Assembly: GCA_019753405.1 (NCBI GenBank)
Contig: JAIKLF010000004.1
Location: 1-64,000 of the forward strand
Direction: 5' to 3'
DNA length: 64,000 nt
Origin: Murdochiella sp. Marseille-P8839
GTDB taxonomy: Bacteria; Bacillota; Clostridia; Tissierellales; Peptoniphilaceae
The position numbers were made by a program, and so were the translations under genes. Under the pieces are notes generated by a model. The model was given only the letters and a program-made list of their open reading frames with translations, did no database searches and was not told where the DNA came from. Positions 1 through 7,549 of this stretch are shown piece after piece; the stretch's first letter is position 1; each line of letters starts with the position of its first letter.

Positions 1-389
1 CCATTGTGCAAAATTCCCCACTGCTGCCTCCCGTAGGAGTTTGGGCCGTGTCTCAGTCCCAATGTGGCCGTACACCCTCTCAGGCCGGCTACTGATCGTC
101 GCCTTGGTAGGCCGTTACCCCACCAACTAGCTAATCAGACGCAAGACCATCTTTCACCGAAATTCTTTGACCTTCCCAACATGCGTTAGAAAAGTATCAT
201 CCGGTATTAATAGCCGTTTCCAGCTGCTATCCCGGTGTGAAAGGCAGGTTTCTTACGCGTTACTCACCCATCCGCCACTGTCCTGTACTATCTTCACCCG
301 AAGGATCCGTCAGTACATTCTCGTTCGACTTGCATGTGTTACGCACGCCGCCAGCGTTTATCCTGAGCCAGGATCAAACTCTCAAAAAA
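1..389 (-). rRNA. rrs: 16S ribosomal RNA, 5' portion (cut by window edge)
   Basis: The complement of the universal 16S 5' primer site (AGAGTTTGATCCTGGCTCAG) lies at 363-382, and the conserved site around E. coli position 340 (ACTGCTGCCTCCCGTAGGAG on the plus strand) lies near 20-40. The gene therefore runs leftward and only about its first 390 nt are in the window. The 5' end is placed near 389 by counting seven bases upstream of AGAGTTTGATC. A short inverted repeat (379-387 with 392-400) straddles this end. The strong promoter at 501-529 reads into it. Open frames overlapping this stretch are shadows. Confidence 0.97.
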
Positions 390-500
390 AGTTTTGAGAG
401 CCAATATCTTGACTCTAAATTTGTTGTTTGAATTATTTAAACTCAAAGTTTATTGATTGATTCAGTTGTTTAGGTTCGCGTCACGCGAGGTGACTTATAC

Positions 501-529
501 ATATTAGCAACATCGTTTTGGTTTGTCAA
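501..529 (-). promoter_or_regulatory. rRNA operon promoter
   Basis: Read on the minus strand there is a perfect -35 TTGACA (524-529), a 17-bp spacer and a -10 TAATAT (501-506). It sits about 110 bp upstream of the 16S 5' end, as expected for an rrn P2-type promoter with a leader. The stretch 390-500 is an AT-rich leader with no gene, and 530-767 holds only the hairpin noted separately. Confidence 0.8.
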
Positions 530-602
530 GAAAAGGTGAAGATTTTTTTGTTCTTTTTCTTTTCTCGGCTCCCTCACGAGTGAAGCCGTCGATAAGAATA
601 CT

Positions 603-632
603 AAAAGGTGCCTGAACTGTCAAGCACCTTTT
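603..632 (-). terminator. Hairpin terminator downstream of the 768-1559 lipoprotein gene
   Basis: AAAAGGTGC (603-611) pairs perfectly with GCACCTTTT (624-632) around a 12-nt loop. On the minus strand it follows the lipoprotein stop at 768 and comes before the rRNA promoter. The T-run is better on the plus-strand side (638-644), so direction is uncertain. It may act both ways and insulate the rRNA operon. Confidence 0.5.
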
Positions 633-767
633 CCAAGTTTTTTTCATTTTTTCTGTAGAGAAACGCTATTCCCCACTGATGAAGGTTTTTTCGCCAAATC
701 AAGCCTTTCTATTGATAGAAAAGCATCTCATTGGGTCGATCTTTGGAAGATCTTCCATAGACGAGAA

Positions 768-1559
768 TTACTGCTTCTCTGCCACATCATGCTTCTGCAT
801 AATAGGAATCAACATGTCCCTGTCCACTATTCCCATGCTGGAACGTCCAAACATGCCCATCGTATAGTAAAAATCCATTGGGTTATTGGGATCACATTTC
901 TTCTTCGCCTCGTCGATATCCTTTTGATATGCCGCTTTTACATCCGGTGAATCAACTGTTGACAGTAGTCTTTTTGCCATAAGATCAATATCCTGGTGCA
1001 TCTCTTCTACCGTCATGTTTGAGCGATAGTTTATGGCGTCCTCACCGCTTTCTCCAATGATTTGATCAAGCCTTAGATGATCATCTTCCATCGTTAAGAG
1101 CAAACGATAAACGCAACCGGAACCGGATGTTTGTGCTTCATTGGTCACAACCGTGTCGACTAACATAAGGATGGAATCATCTTTTTTAAACGTATCCATC
1201 ACGTTAAATCGTTCAAATTTTGTCATTGAAGGATCTCTTGCGGTACTATCCCGTTCCATAGATTTCTTAGCCGCGTCTGATAATAGAATGGAGTGGGCTT
1301 TATTTTTCTTAAAGCCGTACCAATCCGATGCAAAAAACGCTTTAACCTGTTCAGTCACTTCATACATGGTACTATTTCTGGAAAAAGATACCTTTTCGTT
1401 GGACTCTTTTGATGTATCTTCATGAGACGCATCCGTTGCTACTTGTTCGCTTGCCGAAGCATCCTCCTCCGCTGAACGTCCTGTCTTTCCACATGAACTT
1501 AAAATCAATAATGAAAGTCCGCATAAAGCGAACGAAAGCATTGTTTTTTTAATATCCAT
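768..1559 (-). CDS. Lipoprotein of unknown function
   Basis: 263 aa. The N-terminus is a lipoprotein signal: KK, a hydrophobic stretch, then a lipobox L-S-S-C with the acylated Cys at residue 23, followed by a Ser/Glu/Asp-rich linker to about residue 55. The rest is a soluble, charged, mixed alpha/beta-looking domain of about 200 residues that I do not recognise. The ATG at 1559 was chosen over an in-frame TTG four codons earlier because GGGGG lies about five bases before it. It is the last gene of a cassette with an ABC ATPase and two membrane proteins, so a substrate-binding, sensor or immunity role is possible. That role rests on context only. Confidence 0.75.
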   Translation of the reverse strand: MDIKKTMLSFALCGLSLLILSSCGKTGRSAEEDASASEQVATDASHEDTSKESNEKVSFSRNSTMYEVTEQVKAFFASDWYGFKKNKAHSILLSDAAKKSMERDSTARDPSMTKFERFNVMDTFKKDDSILMLVDTVVTNEAQTSGSGCVYRLLLTMEDDHLRLDQIIGESGEDAINYRSNMTVEEMHQDIDLMAKRLLSTVDSPDVKAAYQKDIDEAKKKCDPNNPMDFYYTMGMFGRSSMGIVDRDMLIPIMQKHDVAEKQ

Positions 1560-1704
1560 AGTTGCCCCCAATCTTTAAGCCTAACCATTGGCGTGTAGAA
1601 GATATTCCTAACCCCAGTTTTTTTAATGGATAATTTCGTCTTGCTGTAGTGTGTGCTGAAATCACTATGTTTCCGGCATTACTTCCTGTTGAATGAACAA
1701 TCAT
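1549..1704 (-). other. Possible 51-codon small open frame between ATPase and lipoprotein genes
   Basis: The 181 bp between the ATPase stop and the lipoprotein start hold an open frame that continues in the ATPase frame for 63 codons after its TAA. From the first ATG it encodes 51 residues beginning MIVHSTGSNAGNIV. It is rich in Gly and has six Lys/Arg and no Asp or Glu. GGAGGTG lies 14 bases before the ATG, longer than usual. Its stop overlaps the lipoprotein start. It may be chance; see the findings. Confidence 0.22.
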
Positions 1705-1740
1705 CGTATGATACGGAACACCTCCATCACATGAAGATCG

Positions 1741-2370
1741 TTACAACGTTTTCGTTAGTTGTCCCTTGCTCATGTAAAAAAGTCTATTCGTTACCTGAGA
1801 CAAAAATCGCTCATCATGGCTTGCAATCAGAATGATTCGCTCCTTAGATGCATAGATCTTCAGCAGCTGCACTAATATTTCAATTCCTTGCGAATCCAAT
1901 GCATTCGTGGGTTCATCTAATATAATGAGACGCGGTGCGTGAAGGAAGGCCGAGGCAAGACCTAATCGTTGCTTCATGCCCAATGAATACTTTCCGTACG
2001 CTTTGTTCTTCGCCTTTGCCAGTCCTACTTTGTTCATCATGTCGGATATTTCTTTATCCGTTATTTCCGACTTCAAATAGGAAAGCAATTTTAAATTTTG
2101 CTCTCCGCTCAGATAGGGCAAGGATGCCGGAGCTTCAAGGAGTAGTCCCACATCCTTTGGTAGATGATCGAAATCTACTTTATGCCCATCTATGTAACAT
2201 TCGCCCTCTGTGAGCTGAATGAGTCCAAGAATAGCCCGAAAGAGCATCGTCTTCCCCGATCCGTTCTGTCCTACGAATCCATAAATTCCACCTTCTTCTA
2301 TGTCCAACGTGACATTTTTCAAAACCCACTCTTCAGCCAACTTTTTTCCAACGTTTTTTAATTCAATCAC
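1741..2370 (-). CDS. ABC transporter ATP-binding protein, BcrA-like
   Basis: 209 aa, a complete single nucleotide-binding domain. Walker A GQNGSGKT is at about 34-41, the signature SLGMKQR at about 129-135, and Walker B LIILDEP at about 149-155 with the D-loop N-A-L-D. The Q-loop reads LLLEAP with Glu in place of Gln, as is usual in the BcrA/lantibiotic-export-and-immunity ATPases. The GTG at 2370 was preferred over an in-frame ATG seven codons upstream because GAGGAGG sits five bases before it. The membrane partners are the two genes immediately upstream (2381-3115 and 3112-3930). The transporter probably exports a peptide, antibiotic or lipid-II-binding compound; the substrate is inferred from family only. 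Confidence 0.9.
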   Translation of the reverse strand: MIELKNVGKKLAEEWVLKNVTLDIEEGGIYGFVGQNGSGKTMLFRAILGLIQLTEGECYIDGHKVDFDHLPKDVGLLLEAPASLPYLSGEQNLKLLSYLKSEITDKEISDMMNKVGLAKAKNKAYGKYSLGMKQRLGLASAFLHAPRLIILDEPTNALDSQGIEILVQLLKIYASKERIILIASHDERFLSQVTNRLFYMSKGQLTKTL

Positions 2371-2380
2371 GGTGTCCTCC

Positions 2381-3115
2381 TCACAGAACATCGACGTTCT
2401 TTGTTCGTCGATAATAGAGAATAAAAACCATAAAGAGATATAGCGCGCAGACTACAAGATTGAGAGGAAGCGAATATCCTTCCGGCTCTAAAAAATCTTG
2501 GCGAAAAACGAGAGAGCCACTGCCCAACAGAAATGGCGATGGTATCAAGCTAACTGCTCCTAACCACAAAAAAACAACGACAAGCCCCACTCGATACAGT
2601 ATCCATACACTTAGAAAAAGCACTGCTGTAAGGAACACAATATTCTCTATGGTAAAAAACAGATGAATTCGTAAAAAAGACATCCATCCACTAACACCTC
2701 CGCCTTTGACCAATGCAAGAACGCTTAGCACAAGAACTAACGTCCCATGAAAAGCTATGCACAGGGTACATATGCTTCCAAGTCCTACCATAAAGTAAAG
2801 TCTTTTCGATCCGGACTGCAACAAGAGCTGACATCCGTTCGCTTGATAGTCCTTCCAAAAAGCATCGGAAAACAGCCACACAGGAAGGAAATGTAATAAA
2901 AACCACACAGAAGGAAGTCGATACATGGAAGCATCCACATGCAAGCCAACGTCATATTGAACGATCTGCATCCATGTCTCATAGGGAGATAATCCCATCT
3001 CCGCTCCCTCCTGTAATGCCATCCCCTGGAAAAGCGTAATAATCATCAGAATGAGAAGTGATTTCCGCAAGCAAAAGAAAAAATAATAGATGAGGTTGCG
3101 ACTAAATAGCTTCAT
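2381..3115 (-). CDS. ABC-2-like permease subunit (membrane protein)
   Basis: 244 aa from ATG at 3115, about six hydrophobic segments: one near the N-terminus (residues 8-28), one after a polar loop near 65-85, and four in the C-terminal half. The start overlaps the stop of the upstream membrane gene by 4 nt (ATGA), and the end lies 10 bp before the ATPase GTG. This spacing indicates translational coupling and a shared transporter. A longer upstream reading in this frame was rejected because it is antisense-free but entirely out of frame with the well-supported gene 3112-3930. The sequence is too divergent for me to name a family beyond ABC-2-type permease by context. Confidence 0.8.
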   Translation of the reverse strand: MKLFSRNLIYYFFFCLRKSLLILMIITLFQGMALQEGAEMGLSPYETWMQIVQYDVGLHVDASMYRLPSVWFLLHFLPVWLFSDAFWKDYQANGCQLLLQSGSKRLYFMVGLGSICTLCIAFHGTLVLVLSVLALVKGGGVSGWMSFLRIHLFFTIENIVFLTAVLFLSVWILYRVGLVVVFLWLGAVSLIPSPFLLGSGSLVFRQDFLEPEGYSLPLNLVVCALYLFMVFILYYRRTKNVDVL

Positions 3116-3930
3116 AGCACATCTCGATTGCGACAGGCATGCAAATATGTTGCGAAAATGAAGAAGACCCAAACGCCGAGTTCGATTTTTGCCATAGTGT
3201 TTAAGGCTACAACGCCATAGGGGAATCGGATCGATAGCTGGGCAAACCACTCGATGGGAAGCTGAAGAAGTCGAGCCAATCGGTTCCATAAAAAGTCGAA
3301 AACTTGAATGACAAAAAACGGAATAAATAGCCCCGCATAGCTTCCTTTTAACCAATAATTTATTGACAGCGACGCACACGCCAATATTCCCCCAAAAAGT
3401 CCACATCGTAATAATGCAAAAACAAGATAGAAGAAAGGGTGCTTCAGGAAAAACAGAGAAAAGATATTTTGACCTGACGCCGGAGGAATATAGTGTTCCG
3501 AAATGGGGATCATAGGAATTCGCGTAAAAATGATGGCATTCTGCACCATCCCCAAAAGAAGCAATACAGAAAAGCCGGCTAAAAAATTCAGGATATAGTG
3601 CGATCTGGTAATTATCTTTTGCCTCTTCTCTGTGCGAAAAGGAACAACAAGGCGATGTTTTTGATCTTCATAGAAGAGGTCGCTTGCCGGTAGGGCAACC
3701 ATCACAAATGAAAGCCATCCTAATATCGTCGCCGGAATTCCGTTGGAGAAGGGTTGCCACATATTCCATGCGCTATTTAATGGAAACCAGTGTCTTACAT
3801 CCAGGGGTATTTCCCCTCCATCTCCAAATGAAATATCCTGTATGGCTACGAAACAACAAATGAAGAGGATAGGAATGATCGCCCAAATGCGTTTTCGATA
3901 ACACACCCGATACAAGTCAAGATTGAACAT
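3112..3930 (-). CDS. ABC-2-like permease subunit (membrane protein)
   Basis: 272 aa from ATG at 3930, with GGAGG six to seven bases upstream. It has about six predicted membrane segments: residues 15-32, 65-85, 110-130, 155-180, 190-215 and a C-terminal one near 245-262. A large periplasm-side loop follows segment 1. The last residues (R-N-R-D-V-L) resemble the C-terminus of the neighbouring permease (T-K-N-V-D-V-L), which suggests the two permeases are diverged paralogues that could pair as a heterodimer. It overlaps the upstream anchored protein by 14 bp and the downstream permease by 4 bp. Function is inferred from operon context with the BcrA-like ATPase. Confidence 0.8.
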   Translation of the reverse strand: MFNLDLYRVCYRKRIWAIIPILFICCFVAIQDISFGDGGEIPLDVRHWFPLNSAWNMWQPFSNGIPATILGWLSFVMVALPASDLFYEDQKHRLVVPFRTEKRQKIITRSHYILNFLAGFSVLLLLGMVQNAIIFTRIPMIPISEHYIPPASGQNIFSLFFLKHPFFYLVFALLRCGLFGGILACASLSINYWLKGSYAGLFIPFFVIQVFDFLWNRLARLLQLPIEWFAQLSIRFPYGVVALNTMAKIELGVWVFFIFATYLHACRNRDVL

Positions 3931-4471
3931 GTTTGGCCTCCAAAGGAATAAATTCAAGGTATAGATTACCTGCATTCCATTCACGATCATACAATTCAAG
4001 ATATGCGCGCGGCTTCATAACCAATGCCGGTCGAACGGAATCGGCTTTTTGTGCAGCGCTAAGCAAAAACATAATGCTTCCTTCCACCGCGTTATTGGGC
4101 TCCAACACAAGTGCTCTCGTTTCGGGATCGCGAAGATTCTCAGAATATTCTTGTATGTCCGGGAAAATATAATCATTTTCAACCATAGCAAAAGGAAAGA
4201 GAGAAGCCTTCGGATCAGGCATATCGTCGCCTGTTTTTACTTGCAAGAAGATCGTACAAGTATGATAGGTTATTCCATCCAGTTCTTTCGTACCAAATGC
4301 GTAATCGGTCACCGTTACTTCGGTACCATCTACATTCAAAGTATATGGCAATGACTTTTGTACTTCTCGTACTTGATTTGGTATTTCACGATTGATCTGA
4401 AATATTTGAAAGGCGCAAAATAGAAAAAGCCCTACTAAAGCACCTATAAAGACTTTAAATCTCTTTGGCAT
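3917..4471 (-). CDS. Membrane-anchored extracytoplasmic protein of unknown function
   Basis: 184 aa. One N-terminal membrane segment (about residues 8-25) is followed by an extracytoplasmic domain with many beta-like stretches and no Cys pair typical of enzymes. It resembles the general plan of DUF4352-type immunoglobulin-like domains, but I cannot assign it. The second Met (4471) was chosen because GGGAGG lies about seven bases upstream; the first Met at 4477 is too close to it. It is the first gene of the ABC cassette, directly downstream of the promoter at 4651-4680 and the G12 tract. It may be an accessory or sensor protein for the transporter. Confidence 0.7.
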   Translation of the reverse strand: MPKRFKVFIGALVGLFLFCAFQIFQINREIPNQVREVQKSLPYTLNVDGTEVTVTDYAFGTKELDGITYHTCTIFLQVKTGDDMPDPKASLFPFAMVENDYIFPDIQEYSENLRDPETRALVLEPNNAVEGSIMFLLSAAQKADSVRPALVMKPRAYLELYDREWNAGNLYLEFIPLEAKHVQS

Positions 4472-4604
4472 TTTCATTCCTCCCTTTCTTTGATTAATAC
4501 TTTTGCAGCGCAGTTGAGTCCCTTGTTTCAGATAGCGATGATAATTTTTAGCCTGCCGCGAATCGTTTTCCCTGTTTTGCCGACAACAATCTTACTTGTG
4601 TGTA

Positions 4605-4616
4605 CCCCCCCCCCCC
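4605..4616 (-). repeat. Homopolymeric G12 tract (C12 on plus strand) in the cassette leader
   Basis: Twelve consecutive C on the plus strand, read as G12 in the predicted leader of the ABC cassette, about 35 nt after the -10 box and 134 nt before the first start codon. A second, shorter C8 run lies at 4812-4819 at the asparaginase stop. Tracts of this length are prone to slippage. Confidence 0.85.
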
Positions 4617-4650
4617 ATTTTCTATCAAGACAACCTAACTGTCTACTCCA

Positions 4651-4680
4651 ATTATAATACATGCTATATCGTTTTCACAA
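4651..4680 (-). promoter_or_regulatory. Promoter of the ABC/lipoprotein cassette
   Basis: Minus strand: -35 TTGTGA (4675-4680), an 18-bp spacer and a perfect -10 TATAAT (4651-4656). Just downstream, GACA and TGTC arms seven bases apart form a small inverted repeat that could be an operator. The G12 tract follows. The interval 4472-4818 holds no gene. Confidence 0.55.
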
Positions 4681-4725
4681 ATACAAATGATGATTATAGT
4701 TTTGTAAAAATAGAGTGAAAATAAC

Positions 4726-4784
4726 GAACCGACTTCCACTCAAAATCAAGAATCTACTGCCTCTTGTTTTTTTGAAGTCGGTTC
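4726..4784 (-). terminator. Long-loop terminator downstream of asparaginase
   Basis: GAACCGACTTC (4726-4736) pairs perfectly over 11 bp with GAAGTCGGTTC (4774-4784). The 37-nt loop contains a second small hairpin (CAAGA/TCTTG). On the minus strand it follows the asparaginase stop and is trailed by a T-rich run (GTTATTTTCACTCTATTTTT). Confidence 0.7.
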
Positions 4785-4818
4785 ATGATTAAGAATTCAG
4801 AACGAAAGGATCCCCCCC

Positions 4819-5823
4819 CTAAAACCACAGCGTATCGCGGTTGATGGGCGTTTGAAAGAGTTTTCGTGCTTCCTTTGGATATGCAGTTTGACCCATTACC
4901 CACATCAATTTCGTCACCACCGACGGCAGCGACATATCATAGGCTTCCCAAAGATCGAGATCTTCTTTAACATCCCGCCCCACGGCATAGACGGACATAT
5001 CGCTTCCTTCATACGGTACCTGCGTAGTCATCACAATTGTTTTTCCTTCACGGATCAACTCCGCAACTGCATCACGATAAGCGCCTGCCCGATACGTTGG
5101 CAAACCGCCCACACCGAACGCTTCGATGATCACAGCGTGGAACGAACGACCAAAAATAGTGAGCATCTTCGGATCAAGGGAGGGCGTCAACTTAAACAGG
5201 CCCACAGCAGGATCGAGCGTGGAATAAAAATGAACCGGTGCGCTTTGACGCGCTTTGTCTTCAATATAGAAGGCGATTCGCTCCTCCTGGATCGCCGCCA
5301 ACAACGGATAATTCACACTGTCAAAGGCATTGTAGCTTTTTGTACGCACCTTCTGCACACGCGTACCACAGATCACCTTGCCCTCGAACACGATATTCAC
5401 GTCGTGGGCACGCGGATCGGCTGCAAAGCGCACAGCGTCACGCAAATTGACACGCGCATCGGTATTGTCGAGATTAATCGGTTTTTGTGATCCGGTAAGC
5501 ACGATGGGCTTGGGCGAATGCTGAATCAAATAAGAAAGAGCTGCGGAAGAATAGGCCAATGTATCTGTTCCATGACAGAGAACGAAACCGTCATACGCGT
5601 CATAATGCTCTTCAATGGCCTTTGCCATGGCCAACCAATGGCATACTTCAATATTGGTTGAGTCGAGGTTGAGCAGCTGTACAGCATCTACTTCAATAGA
5701 AGGAGATAGCTCCGGCAAATACGCCAACAGCTCTTCAGCCGTAATCGCCGGCGTAAGTCCATCTTTTGTGGCCACCGATGCAATGGTTCCGCCGGTACCC
5801 AAAAGCAAAATCTTTTTGTTCAT
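4819..5823 (-). CDS. ansA: L-asparaginase (type I, cytoplasmic)
   Basis: 334 aa. It hydrolyses L-asparagine to aspartate and ammonia. The first active-site Thr is in the GTGGTIAS motif (Thr13). The second catalytic Thr-Asp pair is in CHGTDTLAY (about Thr86-Asp87), and the Lys motif TGSQKP follows near residue 115. There is no signal peptide, and the length matches type I enzymes (about 330-340 aa). The ATG at 5823 has GGGAGGGAGA just upstream; the longer frame extending to 5970 was rejected for lacking a binding site and running into the neighbouring exporter. It is probably transcribed alone and ends at the hairpin 4726-4784. It would feed aspartate to fermentation in an amino-acid-using anaerobe. 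Confidence 0.95.
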   Translation of the reverse strand: MNKKILLLGTGGTIASVATKDGLTPAITAEELLAYLPELSPSIEVDAVQLLNLDSTNIEVCHWLAMAKAIEEHYDAYDGFVLCHGTDTLAYSSAALSYLIQHSPKPIVLTGSQKPINLDNTDARVNLRDAVRFAADPRAHDVNIVFEGKVICGTRVQKVRTKSYNAFDSVNYPLLAAIQEERIAFYIEDKARQSAPVHFYSTLDPAVGLFKLTPSLDPKMLTIFGRSFHAVIIEAFGVGGLPTYRAGAYRDAVAELIREGKTIVMTTQVPYEGSDMSVYAVGRDVKEDLDLWEAYDMSLPSVVTKLMWVMGQTAYPKEARKLFQTPINRDTLWF

Positions 5824-5853
5824 GGTCTCTCCCTCCCAAACGCAATTTTGACG

Positions 5854-5866
5854 ATGGATTATCCAT
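5854..5866. promoter_or_regulatory. 13-nt palindrome upstream of ansA (possible operator)
   Basis: ATGGAT-T-ATCCAT is a perfect 6+1+6 palindrome, with nearly symmetric CG flanks, about 30 bp before the ansA start. It may be a regulator site. No convincing -35/-10 pair was seen beside it. Confidence 0.3.
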
Positions 5867-5917
5867 TCGACTACCATTGTCTTGCTGATGGAAAGCGAAC
5901 ACCGAAATCCACAGACA

Positions 5918-7465
5918 TTATAAGGTGATAATACGATCGAAGCGAGGATCTTCTTCCGCATGTTCGTCATGTTTCACGTAGACGAAGGTAATATTCGGGT
6001 CTTGCAAAAGAATCTCCTCGATCTCGCGCGCACTGTCTGTATCCAAGTTGGAAGTTGTTTCATCGACAAGTATAACGTCTTTTTTGCGGATCAATGCGCG
6101 AGCGAGGGCAATGCGCTGACGCTCGCCGCCGGAAATATTCTCGCCATGCTCCAGCAGGTTCATATCCAGACCATCTTGATTGACGAAGCGGTCGATTCCG
6201 ACAAGATGGGCAATGCGCTCGATCTCTTCGTTCGAAAAAGTATCGCCAAGCGTAATATTAAACCGCACCGAATTTTCAAAAATATAATTATTTTGCGTGA
6301 TATACGCCATGTTCCGCACTCCGCGATAGGGAGAAATCACAGTTCCATCGATTTGAATGGCCCCTTCATCAGGAGCATCGACGCCGAAAAGAATATTCAG
6401 TAAGGTGGTCTTGCCGCTTCCGCTCGGTCCGACGATGCGTACATTTTCTCCACGCCGAATGGACACGTTCACAGCTTGAAAAAGTGTTTTATCTCCATAC
6501 CTTTTTATCAATCCGGAGGCGGTCAGTTCGTGTTCAAGAATCGGCTTTTCCTTATCATCCTCCGCCTCTCCCTTTGAAAGGCGCGCGTATAAAGGACGAG
6601 CGCCTTTGACTTTGCTCAACAATTCCGGAAAGGAGGCGAGCGAATTATACAACTGACCCGTGAGATTTCCGGCGGTCAGAACCAACGAAATAGGGATGGC
6701 TCCAATAAAAATGAGTAGCGCCAAAACAAAGAGATTCACCACTTGGGCAATTACACTGGAAAGAGCGCTAATCTGTTCTAGGACGATAGAACGATGCTTT
6801 AACGAGATCCATGCCTCGTTGAACGCACGGAACAGCGGCATATGTGCTTCCTTAAAGCCACGTGAAAAATCAAAAACAGCATACACCTTTCTTCCATTAA
6901 AGAGATCCGTAAGGTGATGAAGAAAGGTTTCGTTTGCTGTGGAATACTCTTGCACCATTCGTTCGCTATAAGGCCCCATCTTGCTGTTGGTTATAACAAT
7001 GACACCGAAAAGAACCAAGCTGACGCACGCGAGACGCCAATCAATCCACAATAAGGCTGCCAAAGCCATGGCAATTTGAAGCCCGTTTTCAACACTACTA
7101 AAATACGGATTGAAAAAGTTGTTCTCCAGCAAATCCATATCGCTCGTCAGATTGGATATTTCGTAGCCGCTCAAGCGAGAGATTTGTATTTTGCGCATTT
7201 GTAGCTGTTGGTCAATAATGTATTGCGCCTGAAAAATCTTCATCGCCGCATCGGTTGCTAAAATAATGAAAACGCCGAAAAAGTTGACGCCAACAGCCCG
7301 GATCAACCGATGAAAATCCTGTGCGATGAGTGCCTCTAAAAGCAGAGCCATGGCAAAGTTGTAGAGCACATTGGCGGCAACGTTCAACGTCGTGAATGAG
7401 ATGGTGAGCCAATACGCCTTATTTTTTCTCATTGCCCCGCCCTTTGTGTCCTTATTTTTTCTCAT
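5918..7465 (-). CDS. ABC exporter, fused membrane and ATPase domains
   Basis: 515 aa, a half-transporter expected to act as a dimer. The N-terminal ~300 residues hold the membrane domain with hydrophobic segments near 20-40, 50-75, 125-165 and 235-275. The nucleotide-binding domain has Walker A GPSGSGKTT, Q-loop YITQNN, signature ISGGERQRIALARAL, Walker B VILVDE, D-loop SNLD and switch His in VKHDE. The start at 7465 has AGGGGG upstream. A second copy of MRKNK occurs 11 codons later with its own G-rich run, so the start is not fully certain. The substrate is unknown: the family includes peptide, lipid and drug exporters. It follows the V-ATPase operon by 84 bp with no clear terminator between. 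Confidence 0.88.
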   Translation of the reverse strand: MRKNKDTKGGAMRKNKAYWLTISFTTLNVAANVLYNFAMALLLEALIAQDFHRLIRAVGVNFFGVFIILATDAAMKIFQAQYIIDQQLQMRKIQISRLSGYEISNLTSDMDLLENNFFNPYFSSVENGLQIAMALAALLWIDWRLACVSLVLFGVIVITNSKMGPYSERMVQEYSTANETFLHHLTDLFNGRKVYAVFDFSRGFKEAHMPLFRAFNEAWISLKHRSIVLEQISALSSVIAQVVNLFVLALLIFIGAIPISLVLTAGNLTGQLYNSLASFPELLSKVKGARPLYARLSKGEAEDDKEKPILEHELTASGLIKRYGDKTLFQAVNVSIRRGENVRIVGPSGSGKTTLLNILFGVDAPDEGAIQIDGTVISPYRGVRNMAYITQNNYIFENSVRFNITLGDTFSNEEIERIAHLVGIDRFVNQDGLDMNLLEHGENISGGERQRIALARALIRKKDVILVDETTSNLDTDSAREIEEILLQDPNITFVYVKHDEHAEEDPRFDRIITL

Positions 7466-7549
7466 CGTTTCCCCCTTATGCACGGATACGTATTTATAGA
7501 CAAACCACTTGAGAATATCCCAAACGATGAATACCTGCTTCGGACGATT

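Noticed and set aside
167-431. Two plus-strand open frames over the left end
   Set aside because: They lie across the 16S rRNA gene and have no ribosome site.
1549-1740. Sortase-like remnant after the ATPase stop
   Set aside because: A short stretch recalls sortase GNxVxxGH-like sequence, but the catalytic Cys and Arg regions are absent; treated only as a possible small frame.
4852-5490. 212-codon plus-strand frame inside asparaginase
   Set aside because: Antisense shadow; His/Arg/Cys-rich composition typical of a complement reading.
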